Assembly: GCF_040409955.1 (NCBI RefSeq)
Contig: NZ_CP123386.1
Coordinates: 372,001-436,000 of the forward strand
DNA from: Salipiger sp. H15
GTDB lineage: Bacteria > Pseudomonadota > Alphaproteobacteria > Rhodobacterales > Rhodobacteraceae
Reading direction: 5' to 3'
DNA: 64,000 nucleotides
Shown one piece after another: positions 25,179 through 32,979 of this stretch. The notes beneath the pieces are model-generated. The model was not told the DNA's origin and did not search any database. It saw only the letters and a list, made by a program, of their open reading frames with translations. The position numbers and the translations under genes were made by a program. How positions within the stretch are numbered: position 1 is the first letter of the stretch; every line of letters starts with the position of its first letter.

Positions 25179-26518
25179 AATGCGCGGTGATCACCCCCGT
25201 CGGTCCCGGTCACGCTGAGATCTTCTCCCGCACCTGCGGCCCGTCGGTCGAGAAGGCCCGGGCCTACGACACGGGGCCGTTCAGCGAGGTCCTGCACTAC
25301 GTGATGGACGATACCGCCGGGCGCCACGGGCGGTCGGCGCGGCGCAACGAGGCGCTGCAGCGGGCGCTCGACGAGGGGATCGACTGGGTCTTCTTCCTCG
25401 ACGCCGACGACAGGCTCACCCCCAACGCCTTCGAGGCCTTCGGGCGGGTGATCGCCGCCGAGCCCGGTCTCGACGTGGTCTGGGGGCTGATCTGCACCGT
25501 CGATCCGGGCGGAGAGCCCGCGCTGCGCGAGGGCCAGCCCGCGACGCTCGACAGCCGCGAGGACTACCTTGCCGCGGCGCCCTTCCACGGGGTGCAGATC
25601 GGCGGGTTCTACCGCGCCGCGGTGGCCGCGAAATTCGGCTTCGACACCGCGATGGACACCGGCGAGGACTACAAGTTCTACTGCCAGCTCTGGGCCGAGG
25701 CGCGCTGCGCCAAGCGCCCGGAGATCTTCTTCCTCAACCACCGCGGGCAGCATTCCACCGGGCCGCGCTCGGCCACCGGGGCGGACTGGAACCGCGCGGT
25801 GACCGGGATGTGGATCGCCGAACTCGGCAAGGCCGAGGTTTGGACCCGGTTCGAGGATGCCGCCGGCCGCGTGGTGCGGATGCGCCTCACCAACCCGGCG
25901 GACCCGATCCAGAATTCCTTCCTTCAGGGGCGGTTCTTCGATCAGGCCTCGCTCGAGAAGCTCGGGATGCTGGTCGAGGTTCCCGCGCCGCGCATCGTCG
26001 ACGTGGGGGCGAAGGACGGCAACCACGTGCTCTGGTACGCGCGCAACCTGCAACCCGCGCGGATCTTCCCGGTCGAGCCGAAGCCGGCGGCGCTGGAGCG
26101 GCTGGCGGCGAACATCGAGGCCAACGGCATCGCGGATCTCGTCGACCGGCGCGGCCTCGGGCTGCGCGTCGGCGAGGGCCGGCAGGCGGCGTTCGCGGCG
26201 GACGCCGGCCCCGCCGGGGCGGCGCGCTGGACCGCCCCGGACGACGGTGCGCCCGGCACCTGCGCGCTCGATGACCTGCTCGAAGGTGAGCGGGTCGATT
26301 TTATCCGCATCGACGCCGAGGGCGCCGAGCTCGAGGTGCTGGACGGGGCGGCGGGGTTGATTGCCCGCGACCGGCCGGTGATCTGGATCGCGGTGCTCAA
26401 GGCCAACGCGATGCACTTCCTGCAGGGCTGGTGCCGCAAGGCCGGCTATCGCGTCGTCGACAGCACCTTCCATCTCAACACCACCCACTATTTCGTTGTC
26501 CCCAAGGAGGCGCCATGA
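25175..26518 (+). CDS. GT2-like glycosyltransferase fused to FkbM-type methyltransferase
   Basis: The protein has 447 residues in two domains. Residues 1-240 look like a GT-A glycosyltransferase: AVITPVGPGH at the start and DADD at 76-79, the metal/sugar-nucleotide site. Residues 265-445 look like an FkbM-type SAM methyltransferase: IVDVGAKDGNHVLWYARN around 273-290 and FIRIDAEGAELEVLDGA later. The start is a TTG overlapping the previous stop, chosen because the GT2 fold begins at once. The role is inferred as sugar transfer plus O-methylation, possibly on flagellin or a surface glycan, because of its place inside the flagellar locus. Confidence 0.78.
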   Translation: MKCAVITPVGPGHAEIFSRTCGPSVEKARAYDTGPFSEVLHYVMDDTAGRHGRSARRNEALQRALDEGIDWVFFLDADDRLTPNAFEAFGRVIAAEPGLDVVWGLICTVDPGGEPALREGQPATLDSREDYLAAAPFHGVQIGGFYRAAVAAKFGFDTAMDTGEDYKFYCQLWAEARCAKRPEIFFLNHRGQHSTGPRSATGADWNRAVTGMWIAELGKAEVWTRFEDAAGRVVRMRLTNPADPIQNSFLQGRFFDQASLEKLGMLVEVPAPRIVDVGAKDGNHVLWYARNLQPARIFPVEPKPAALERLAANIEANGIADLVDRRGLGLRVGEGRQAAFAADAGPAGAARWTAPDDGAPGTCALDDLLEGERVDFIRIDAEGAELEVLDGAAGLIARDRPVIWIAVLKANAMHFLQGWCRKAGYRVVDSTFHLNTTHYFVVPKEAP

Positions 26519-28368
26519 ACGTCCACGCCCTTACGCGCAAGGAAAAGCGGGCGCTTTCTGCACGGGGAGCAAAGCTTTACGGGGTCGGCGGGGACGCCGC
26601 CGTCGCGCTGTTCCATGCCTACCAGTTCCTCAGGGCGGGGGACCTGCCGCAGGCCTGCGGGCTGGTCGTGCCGCTCACCCGCTCGATCCCGGGCAACCCC
26701 CATGCCTGGATCGTCCTCGGCCTTGCCGCGCTGAACCGGAGCGAGGGGGCGACCGCCAAGGCCTTCTTCACCAAGGCCGAGGAGAGCGCGCCGAAGTCGC
26801 TGGACGTGCTGACCGGCCTTGCCAAGGCGCATTTCCTCTGCGCCGAGCCGAAACCCTCGGCGCTGCGGATGGAGGAGGCCTTTGCCGCGGGCTGCACCGA
26901 CCCGGACATCGTCGAGCTCTACCTGACGCTGGTCAAGATGATGGGGGGCATCCTGAACTCCGCCAGGCTGCTCGAGCCGGTGGTCGGCAAGATCCGCAGC
27001 TCGGTGCTGGCGCACAAGATCGCGCTCATGCTCGCCGAGGTGGGCTTCATGGACCGCGCCGCCGAGTGGTTCGAGCGCAGCCACGGCTACGCGCCGGACA
27101 GCGAGCTTGGCCGCTGCGACGCGGTCTCGGCGCATTTCCACGCGGGCCGGATGCAGGAGACCGAGGCCGGGGCGCGCGCGCTGCTGGCGACGGACCTGAA
27201 GGACCCCGATCCGGTGATGGTGCTGCTGATCGGTGCGCTGCGCTTCCAGTCGCGCCACGCGGAGCTGCTCGAGGTGATCGAGGGCTACGAGTTCCGCGAC
27301 CGCACGCTCTATGCAAGGGCGCTCGCCTTCGCCGCCAACGCCCATGCCGACCGGGGCGACGAGGCCGCGGCCCGTCACGCCTATGTCGAGGCCATGCACA
27401 TCGCCGAGGGCGGCGAGATGATCGGCAAGGCCTACGGCGCCTTCTGTCTCGGGCACGGAGATTTCGCCGAGGGCATTCCCAACTACTTCAAGCGGCTCGA
27501 TCCGCAGTCGCGCCGGCTCGCCCGGGTCGAGAACTCGGCCGTGGAGAACCTGCAGAAGCATGACCACATCTACCTGACCAGCGAGCAGGGCATCGGCGAC
27601 CAGCTGGCGCTTCTGGCCCTGACGCGGATCATGCCGGTGCTGCAGGGCACCGAGGTCTCCTTCGTGTCCGGCCCGCGCGAGGCGGCGCTGCTGCGGGACA
27701 ACACGCTCGGCGTGCGGGTGATCACCCAGCCCGAGGCCGAGGCGCGCGGCGAGAAGGTCACCGGCGCCCAGATGGTGGCGCTGGGGGACCTCGTTCGGTT
27801 CCTGCCGGACCACCCGGCCGAGGCGCACCAGGGCGGCTTCCTGCAGCTCGATCCCGAGGCGGTGGGCGCGATCCGCGACCGCTACGCCGCGCTCGCCGGG
27901 GATCGCCCGATCTTCGGCATGGCCTGGGCGGCGCGCGCCATCATCGGCCGGCTGCGCTCGATCGCGCTGCCCGAACTGGTCGCGCTGCTGCCGAAGGACG
28001 CCTTCGTGGTCAGCCTGCAATATGGCGACACCGGGCAGGAGATCGCGGAGGCCCAGGCCCTGCGCCCGGACGTGACCTTCCATACCGATCCCGAGATCGA
28101 CCAGATGGCGGATCTTGCCGGCTTCGCGGCGCAATGCGCGGCGCTGGACCGGATCCTGTCGATCGACAACACCACCGTCCACGTCTGCGGCGCGATCGGC
28201 CATCCGAATGCCCATGTCCTGCTGCCGAAAGGCGCCGAGACCATGTGGTACTGGGGCCACGAGGCGAGCCTCGACCCGTGGTACGGGGTGCTGCACCTGC
28301 ACCGCCAAGCCCAGGCCGGCGACTGGAGCGCCGCGCTCGCCTCGCTGCGGGAGGCGCTCGCCGCCTAG
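26515..28368 (+). CDS. TPR protein with GT9/GT41-like glycosyltransferase domain
   Basis: The protein has 617 residues. About 330 residues of helical TPR-like repeats (for example NPHAWIVLGLAALNRSEGA) are followed by a C-terminal glycosyltransferase-like region with EQGIGDQLALLALTRIMP near 360 and SIDNTTVHVCGAIGHPNAHVLLP near 550, then WYWG and PWYG. This layout is common in bacterial TPR glycosyltransferases found with flagellin or surface-polymer genes. It overlaps the upstream gene by 4 bases (ATGA). Its TAG stop shares the CTAG palindrome with the stop of the convergent regulator gene. Confidence 0.75.
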   Translation: MNVHALTRKEKRALSARGAKLYGVGGDAAVALFHAYQFLRAGDLPQACGLVVPLTRSIPGNPHAWIVLGLAALNRSEGATAKAFFTKAEESAPKSLDVLTGLAKAHFLCAEPKPSALRMEEAFAAGCTDPDIVELYLTLVKMMGGILNSARLLEPVVGKIRSSVLAHKIALMLAEVGFMDRAAEWFERSHGYAPDSELGRCDAVSAHFHAGRMQETEAGARALLATDLKDPDPVMVLLIGALRFQSRHAELLEVIEGYEFRDRTLYARALAFAANAHADRGDEAAARHAYVEAMHIAEGGEMIGKAYGAFCLGHGDFAEGIPNYFKRLDPQSRRLARVENSAVENLQKHDHIYLTSEQGIGDQLALLALTRIMPVLQGTEVSFVSGPREAALLRDNTLGVRVITQPEAEARGEKVTGAQMVALGDLVRFLPDHPAEAHQGGFLQLDPEAVGAIRDRYAALAGDRPIFGMAWAARAIIGRLRSIALPELVALLPKDAFVVSLQYGDTGQEIAEAQALRPDVTFHTDPEIDQMADLAGFAAQCAALDRILSIDNTTVHVCGAIGHPNAHVLLPKGAETMWYWGHEASLDPWYGVLHLHRQAQAGDWSAALASLREALAA

Positions 28369-29030
28369 AGCGGCGCGTCGCCTTCGAGCACGTAGCCCTG
28401 CGCCCGGATCGTCCGGACGCGGAGCGCGCCACCGTAATTCTCTGCAAGCTTCTTGCGGATCCGCGCGATGTGCACGTCGAAGCGGCGGTCGCCGTAGCTC
28501 CATTCCGCGCCGGCGACCTCGGAGGCCAGCGTCGGGCGGCTGACGATCTCGCCGCGGCGGGCGTTGAGACAGGCGAGGATGCGCTCCTCGAGCGGGGTGA
28601 GCCCGAGCTGCACAAGCCGCGCCGCCCGCTGGCCGGTCAGCGACACGCGCTGCAGGCGCACGGAAAGCCGTGCCACCAGCTCCGAGGGGTCGTGGTCGGC
28701 GCGCAGGGCGTCATCCGCCCCGGCGGCGAAAATCTCGGCGGCGCCGCGCGGCCGGTTGCCGTGGTCGATCGCGAGGATCACCGCGTCGGGCACGTTCCGG
28801 CGCACCCCGGCGATCAGCCCCAGCATGTCGTCGTCGCGGGGAAGATGCGACGAAAGCCCGACGATCATCGCGGTCAGGGGAACGCCCGGCTCCATCAGGT
28901 CGCGCGCCTCAGCCGGGCGCGCGCGGCGCAGCACCCGGCGCAGCCCGCTCCGCTCGAGCAGGGCCGACCAGGCGTTGCGCTGTGCGGTGTCCCGCTCGAC
29001 CACGACGGCAAAGGAGGCGCGTTTCGTCAT
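28365..29030 (-). CDS. OmpR-type regulator with degenerate receiver domain
   Basis: The protein has 221 residues. The C-terminal winged helix is normal: LTPLEERILACL, DRRFDVHIARIRKKL and RTIRAQGYVLEG. The N-terminal receiver lacks its functional residues: the expected phospho-Asp position reads VGLSSHL, the acidic pair is ERD, and the switch Lys is replaced in ADHDP. It probably works without phosphorylation, as FtcR/Rem-type flagellar regulators do. ATG 29030 is chosen over a TTG at 29048. It faces the MucR-like gene across an intergenic region with a CtrA-like site. Confidence 0.75.
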   Translation of the reverse strand: MTKRASFAVVVERDTAQRNAWSALLERSGLRRVLRRARPAEARDLMEPGVPLTAMIVGLSSHLPRDDDMLGLIAGVRRNVPDAVILAIDHGNRPRGAAEIFAAGADDALRADHDPSELVARLSVRLQRVSLTGQRAARLVQLGLTPLEERILACLNARRGEIVSRPTLASEVAGAEWSYGDRRFDVHIARIRKKLAENYGGALRVRTIRAQGYVLEGDAPL

Positions 29031-29093
29031 GCAGGCTCGATTCGACAAGTTTCTGCCAGTTTTCTTCCCATGACTTGACGTAAATTATTTATG

Positions 29094-29110
29094 TTCAACG
29101 TGCATTAACC
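29094..29110. promoter_or_regulatory. CtrA-like site between the OmpR-type and MucR-like genes
   Basis: TTCA-N7-TTAACC differs at one base from the CtrA consensus TTAA-N7-TTAA. It lies in the AT-rich divergent region 29031-29162, 53 bases before the MucR-like start. Confidence 0.4.
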
Positions 29111-29162
29111 TTCGCTTCCTATTTGCCTCATCAGGAGAAGAGCAAGAACACCAAGAAGAGAC

Positions 29163-29438
29163 ATGGGAATGGGTAAAGAGTTGCAAGGGTTCCTGTTGAG
29201 GTTTCTGGGGCGGACCCGAGTGGAAGCAGTGCCCTCTGCCCCGGAATCATATTCGATGCTGACCTGCCGGGAAACAGGAATGCAGAAACCCCTTCTGCGC
29301 CGACACTTGCGCGAAGTCCTGGGCATGTCGCCCGAGGATTATCGCCGGAAGTGGCGGCTGCCCGAAGATGCACCGATGGTTTCGCAATCCTACCGTGACC
29401 GGCGGGAAGCCGCTCGAAACATGGAATGGGAAGGTTAA
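29163..29438 (+). CDS. Short MucR/Ros-family protein with degenerate zinc finger
   Basis: The protein has 91 residues. The Ros/MucR C-terminal signature is clear: RRHLREVLGMSPEDYRRKW then LPEDAPMVSQSYRDRRE. Of the four metal ligands only the first Cys and the first His remain; the second Cys position is Thr and the second His position is Leu. The N-terminal region usual in MucR is shortened. It may bind DNA without zinc, as some rhizobial relatives do, or dimerise with the full MucR encoded 150 bases downstream. Confidence 0.75.
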   Translation: MGMGKELQGFLLRFLGRTRVEAVPSAPESYSMLTCRETGMQKPLLRRHLREVLGMSPEDYRRKWRLPEDAPMVSQSYRDRREAARNMEWEG

Positions 29439-29584
29439 ACTGCCCAAAGGGCAAGAATCTATGTAGAGTAAAAAAGTGCAATCCCCGTCGGCGGACGCGC
29501 CTGTTCATGGACAGGCAAGGATGGACAGAAGTCCGTTTTGATCCGGCGATGTAAAAGCAGAATGATGATCGGCAGGACGAGAAT

Positions 29585-30031
29585 ATGAGCGGACATGACG
29601 AATCGCAGGATATGGTGGCCCGGATCGTGGCAGCCTATGCGTCGCGCCCGGACGTAACTCCGGACGAAATCGTGAACCTTTACAGGCGGTTGAGTGGCGA
29701 GGTGCAGGATGCTCCCGGTGCCGATGCGACCGCCGCGCCCGCGGCCGGACGCCAGGCTTCGGCGGATGGCCGGCTGCACCCGGCGCTGCCGGTGGCCCAG
29801 GCGGTGACCGAGGAGAAGGTCTACTGCCTCTGCTGCGGCCGCGGCTTCAAGATGCTCAAGCGCCATCTCGGCGCCGAGCATGGCATGACCGAGGCGCAGT
29901 ACCGCGCCGCCTTCGGCCTCTCGGAAGACTTCCCGCTGGTGGCCCCGAGCTACTCGCGCAAGAAAGCAGCCCACGCCAAGGAGGCCGGGCTCGGCAAATA
30001 CGACCGCACGGTGATGGCGGGGCAGGAGTAA
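29585..30031 (+). CDS. mucR: MucR-family transcriptional regulator
   Basis: The protein has 148 residues. Helical N-terminus IVAAYASRPDVTPDEIVNLYRRL, Ala-rich linker at about 45-60, then a complete C2H2-type finger CLCCGRGFKMLKRHLGAEH and the trailing GMTEAQYRAAFGL and FPLVAPSYS. MucR proteins are heat-stable, H-NS-like repressors of exopolysaccharide, motility and cell-cycle genes in alphaproteobacteria. It sits 9 bases before motB and may share a transcript with it. Confidence 0.9.
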   Translation: MSGHDESQDMVARIVAAYASRPDVTPDEIVNLYRRLSGEVQDAPGADATAAPAAGRQASADGRLHPALPVAQAVTEEKVYCLCCGRGFKMLKRHLGAEHGMTEAQYRAAFGLSEDFPLVAPSYSRKKAAHAKEAGLGKYDRTVMAGQE

Positions 30032-30040
30032 GACGGCAAA

Positions 30041-31048
30041 ATGGCAGGCAGGAACGAGCGCACGGTCGTCATCAAGAAGATCGAGGAGACCGGCGGACAC
30101 GGCCATCACGGCGGTGCCTGGAAGGTCGCCTATGCGGACTTCATGACGGCGATGATGGCCTTCTTCCTGCTGCTGTGGATCCTCGCCGCCTCGGACGAGG
30201 AGAAGCTGCGCGGGCTTGCCGACTACTTCACCCCCTCGCTGTCGGAAGCCGGTGGTCGCGGCGACGGGCTGCTCGACGGCATGGTGCTGGGCAAGGACGG
30301 GGTGATGAGCGGCACCGACGGCCCGCAGAGCCTCGTGCAGCTGCCGAGCTTCGGCCAGGAAAATCCGCTCGCGGTGTTCGACAGCCGCCTGCGTGACCCG
30401 GACTCGCAGGTTGTGGTCGAATTCGACAGCCGGCCCGAGGGCCAGCAGGAGAGCCAGACCATCAACACCGGCGAGAACGGTGTCGCCGACGGCATCGCCG
30501 CCGCGCAGACCGCCGCCGATGCCGCGGCCGAGGCGCAGCAGGCCGAGCGCACCGCGCAGGAATGGCAGGAGACGCAGGACCGTCTCGAGGAGACGATCAC
30601 CGAACGGCTGACCGAGGATCCGCAGCTTCAGGCGCTGCAGGACAACCTGCTCTTCGAGCGCACCGCCGACGGGCTCGAGATCCAGATCGTCGACAAGAAC
30701 AGCAGCTCGATGTTCTCCACCGGCAGCTCCCGGATCGAGGACCGCACGCGCGAGCTGCTGCGCATCGTGGCCGAGGCCATCGTCGACCTGCCGAACGACA
30801 TCACCATCTCGGGGCACACGGATTCCGTGCCCTATTCCCGGGCCGGAACCTATTCCAACTGGGAACTTTCGGCCGACCGAGCGAACGCGACGCGGCGCGT
30901 GCTGGTGGACACCGGGGTCAACCCGGCGCGGATCACGCGGATCTCGGGCCTTGCGGACACGGCGCCGCTGGAGCCTAGCAACCCCGAGGCACCGGAGAAC
31001 CGGCGCATCAGTGTCACGCTGCAATATCCGCAAGCGGCAAAGCCCTGA
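30041..31048 (+). CDS. motB: Flagellar motor stator protein MotB
   Basis: The protein has 335 residues. The single membrane helix is preceded by WKVAYADFMTAMMAFFLLLW, whose Asp (about residue 33) is the proton-carrying residue. A long acidic, Gln-rich stretch (150-190) leads to an OmpA-like peptidoglycan-binding domain with SGHTDSVPYS and NWELSADRANATRRVL. It anchors the stator to the wall. Unlike most genomes, motA is not adjacent. It follows mucR closely, and 337 untranslated bases come after it. Confidence 0.95.
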   Translation: MAGRNERTVVIKKIEETGGHGHHGGAWKVAYADFMTAMMAFFLLLWILAASDEEKLRGLADYFTPSLSEAGGRGDGLLDGMVLGKDGVMSGTDGPQSLVQLPSFGQENPLAVFDSRLRDPDSQVVVEFDSRPEGQQESQTINTGENGVADGIAAAQTAADAAAEAQQAERTAQEWQETQDRLEETITERLTEDPQLQALQDNLLFERTADGLEIQIVDKNSSSMFSTGSSRIEDRTRELLRIVAEAIVDLPNDITISGHTDSVPYSRAGTYSNWELSADRANATRRVLVDTGVNPARITRISGLADTAPLEPSNPEAPENRRISVTLQYPQAAKP

Positions 31049-31385
31049 TCCGCGTCAATTCCTGACAGGCTTCAGCCAGAAAATTCACCATATCTAGTGG
31101 TTGCTTTGCCGCACCATCCCCCATATCCACACCTATTTTCCGAAATGTTAAGGAAACTCAGAGGGTGTGGATGGTGTATTTCGCTCGCGACGCTCGCCCG
31201 TAGGTTGCAAATAGCACTGAAAATACAGAAACTTCGACCGGCGACTCAGCCTCCTGCATTTTGCGGCTTCCAAGGTCAAGTCCCCTATATATAGCGGGGC
31301 GATTAACATTTGGTGGGTTTGCGGGGATCCGCTCAAAACCTACTGTGTACCTGGGGAAAGACTCACTTGGGGCACGGGTAGGCAG
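31049..31385 (+). promoter_or_regulatory. Long structured intergenic region after motB
   Basis: This is one of the most AT-rich stretches of the window and has no supported gene. CACCAT and ATCCACACC (31112-31133) can pair with GGTGTGGATGGTG (31164-31176), giving a bulged stem around a 30-base loop. A second element, CCCC-TATATATA-GC-GGGG, lies at 31282-31299. It could hold the promoter for the next gene, an untranslated leader or a small RNA. Confidence 0.4.
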
Positions 31386-32153
31386 ATGCGTAGCGGGGAT
31401 GTACTTCGGTTAATCTGGCGGGACGGTGTGGCGCTGCCCGAGATGGGGTTCGGGCTCCGCTTCCACGCGGCGCTGACGGCGATCCTGCCGGTGCAGGTCG
31501 CGATCCTGATCGCCCGCGGCGAGTGCCGGCATCCCCTCGTCATGGCGGATTCGCTCGAGCTTGCGCCGGCGCTGCCGCTCGGCGACGTGCTGGTCGAGGA
31601 GCTGCCGCTGGAGCTGCCCTACGGCACGATGGTGGTCATGCTTCCCGTGGCCCTCGCCAATTTCTCGACGCTGCTCGGCGAGACCGTGGGCGAGGCGCTG
31701 CTGCTGGCGCAGAGCCTTGGCGGCGTGCCGATGGAACACGAGACCGACGCGCTCTACATCATGGCCCACGCCGCCATGCGCCGGGCCGCGGCGCTCGGGC
31801 TCGAGGGGCACGAGGTCGATCCCCAGGCCTTCTGCCGCGGTCTCGGCAAGTGCCTCGCGCGGCAATGGCTGGCCGAACGCCGCCCGCTGCTGCCCGATCC
31901 CATGCTCTTCTCGCGCTCCGACTTCCTCTGGCAGCGCCAGCTTTCGGCCTACCTGACCGATCTCGATCCCGGCTTCTCGTCGCCCGACCCGCTGCTCGTG
32001 CCCGAGGACCTGCTCAGCGTCGCCAGCGCGCCGCTGCGCCTTGCCGACTGGGCTGGTCGCACCGAGACGATGCTGCGCGCCGTCATGGGCGCGCCCGAGC
32101 GCGAAGACGCGCCGCTCAAGACCAGCCTCGCGGCACGGTTTAACCTTCAGTAA
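31386..32153 (+). CDS. Unknown protein of the flagellar locus
   Basis: The protein has 255 residues and matches no family I know. It has no signal peptide or clear membrane helix. A hydrophobic middle, LPYGTMVVMLPVALANFSTLLG, may be buried strand and helix. The C-terminus is charged and ends in FNLQ. Codon use matches neighbours, and the frame is intact over its whole length, supporting a real gene. It precedes the sigma-factor gene by 76 bases and lies between motB and fliK, suggesting a motility or regulatory role. Confidence 0.65.
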   Translation: MRSGDVLRLIWRDGVALPEMGFGLRFHAALTAILPVQVAILIARGECRHPLVMADSLELAPALPLGDVLVEELPLELPYGTMVVMLPVALANFSTLLGETVGEALLLAQSLGGVPMEHETDALYIMAHAAMRRAAALGLEGHEVDPQAFCRGLGKCLARQWLAERRPLLPDPMLFSRSDFLWQRQLSAYLTDLDPGFSSPDPLLVPEDLLSVASAPLRLADWAGRTETMLRAVMGAPEREDAPLKTSLAARFNLQ

Positions 32154-32154
32154 A
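32140..32154. promoter_or_regulatory. CtrA-like site upstream of the sigma-factor gene
   Basis: TTAA-N7-TAAA, one base from the CtrA consensus, at the very end of the preceding gene and 75 bases before the sigma-factor start. The TTAACCTTC arm is the same as that of the flagellin box. Confidence 0.35.
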
Positions 32155-32194
32155 TCATTATATTCTTCCGACGGTTGAAGAATTGTGGTTACTT

Positions 32195-32212
32195 ATTCTT
32201 GCAGGCAAGAAT
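32195..32212. promoter_or_regulatory. Perfect 18-bp palindrome upstream of the sigma-factor gene
   Basis: ATTCTTGC-AG-GCAAGAAT is an exact 8+8 inverted repeat ending 17 bases before the first ATG of the sigma gene, a good position for an operator or autoregulatory site. It shares TTCTTG/CAAGAA with the inverted repeat between fliF and fliL. Confidence 0.5.
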
Positions 32213-32229
32213 GAGTTGGGCGTTTCTTC

Positions 32230-32979
32230 ATGATGTCCATGACGTACCAGGCAGCGATGCGCGAGCCGTTTCTTGACGTAGAGCAGGAACGCAACGCCAT
32301 CTGCAGCTGGCAGGATAGCGGGGACCGAAAGGCCCTCGAGCTGCTGTTGCGCTCGCACGCGCGGCAGGCGTGGTCTCAGGCCGCGCGGTTCACCGACAAC
32401 CCGGTGCACATGGAAGACCTTGCCGCCGAGGGGTTCCTCGGGCTGATCAAGGCCGCCGACTGCTTCGATCGCCAGCAGGAGGTGCGCTTTTCGACCTATG
32501 CCGCGTGGTGGGTGATGAACGGCATCTCGAGCGCGCTGGCGCGGATCAAGGCGGTGATCGACATTCCGGCGCGCACCTATCTCGACGCGCAGACCGGCAA
32601 GCTGCCCGAGGAGGAGCGCGCCCGCATCCGCATGGCGACCCACGGGATGATCGCGCTCGACGGCAGCGACGACGAGGACGAGGGCCGCCCGCGCGAGATC
32701 CTCATCTCGGGCGAGCTGGGGCCGGAGGAACTGGTCACGCTCGAAAGCGAGCGCGCCATGCTGACCCGGCTGCTGGCCGAGGCGCTGGAGCCGATGACCC
32801 CGGAAGAGGCCGAGGTGATCCGGCGTCGGCGACTGCTGCCCGAGCCCGAGCCCTTCGGCAGCATCGCGCGGGACCTCGGCGTGTCGCAGGACCGCCTGCG
32901 CCAGGTCGAGAAACGCGCCATGCTGCGCCTGCGCCGCAACCTCATAGACAAGGGCTTCTCGCGGGCTGTTCTGACATGA
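32230..32979 (+). CDS. Sigma-70-family RNA polymerase sigma factor in the flagellar operon
   Basis: The protein has 249 residues. Region 2 is clear: EDLAAEGFLGLIKAADCFD and RFSTYAAWWVMNGI (about residues 60-100). IDIPART recalls the region 3 entry of RpoD-type factors, and a region 4 helix-turn-helix ends in DRLRQVEKRAMLRLRRNL. The RpoH box is not seen, and it is not a FliA by motif. It overlaps fliK by ATGA and is followed by flgD, so it should be made together with hook genes. The start is uncertain among ATGs at 32230, 32233 and 32239, none with a strong ribosome binding site. Confidence 0.85.
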   Translation: MMSMTYQAAMREPFLDVEQERNAICSWQDSGDRKALELLLRSHARQAWSQAARFTDNPVHMEDLAAEGFLGLIKAADCFDRQQEVRFSTYAAWWVMNGISSALARIKAVIDIPARTYLDAQTGKLPEEERARIRMATHGMIALDGSDDEDEGRPREILISGELGPEELVTLESERAMLTRLLAEALEPMTPEEAEVIRRRRLLPEPEPFGSIARDLGVSQDRLRQVEKRAMLRLRRNLIDKGFSRAVLT

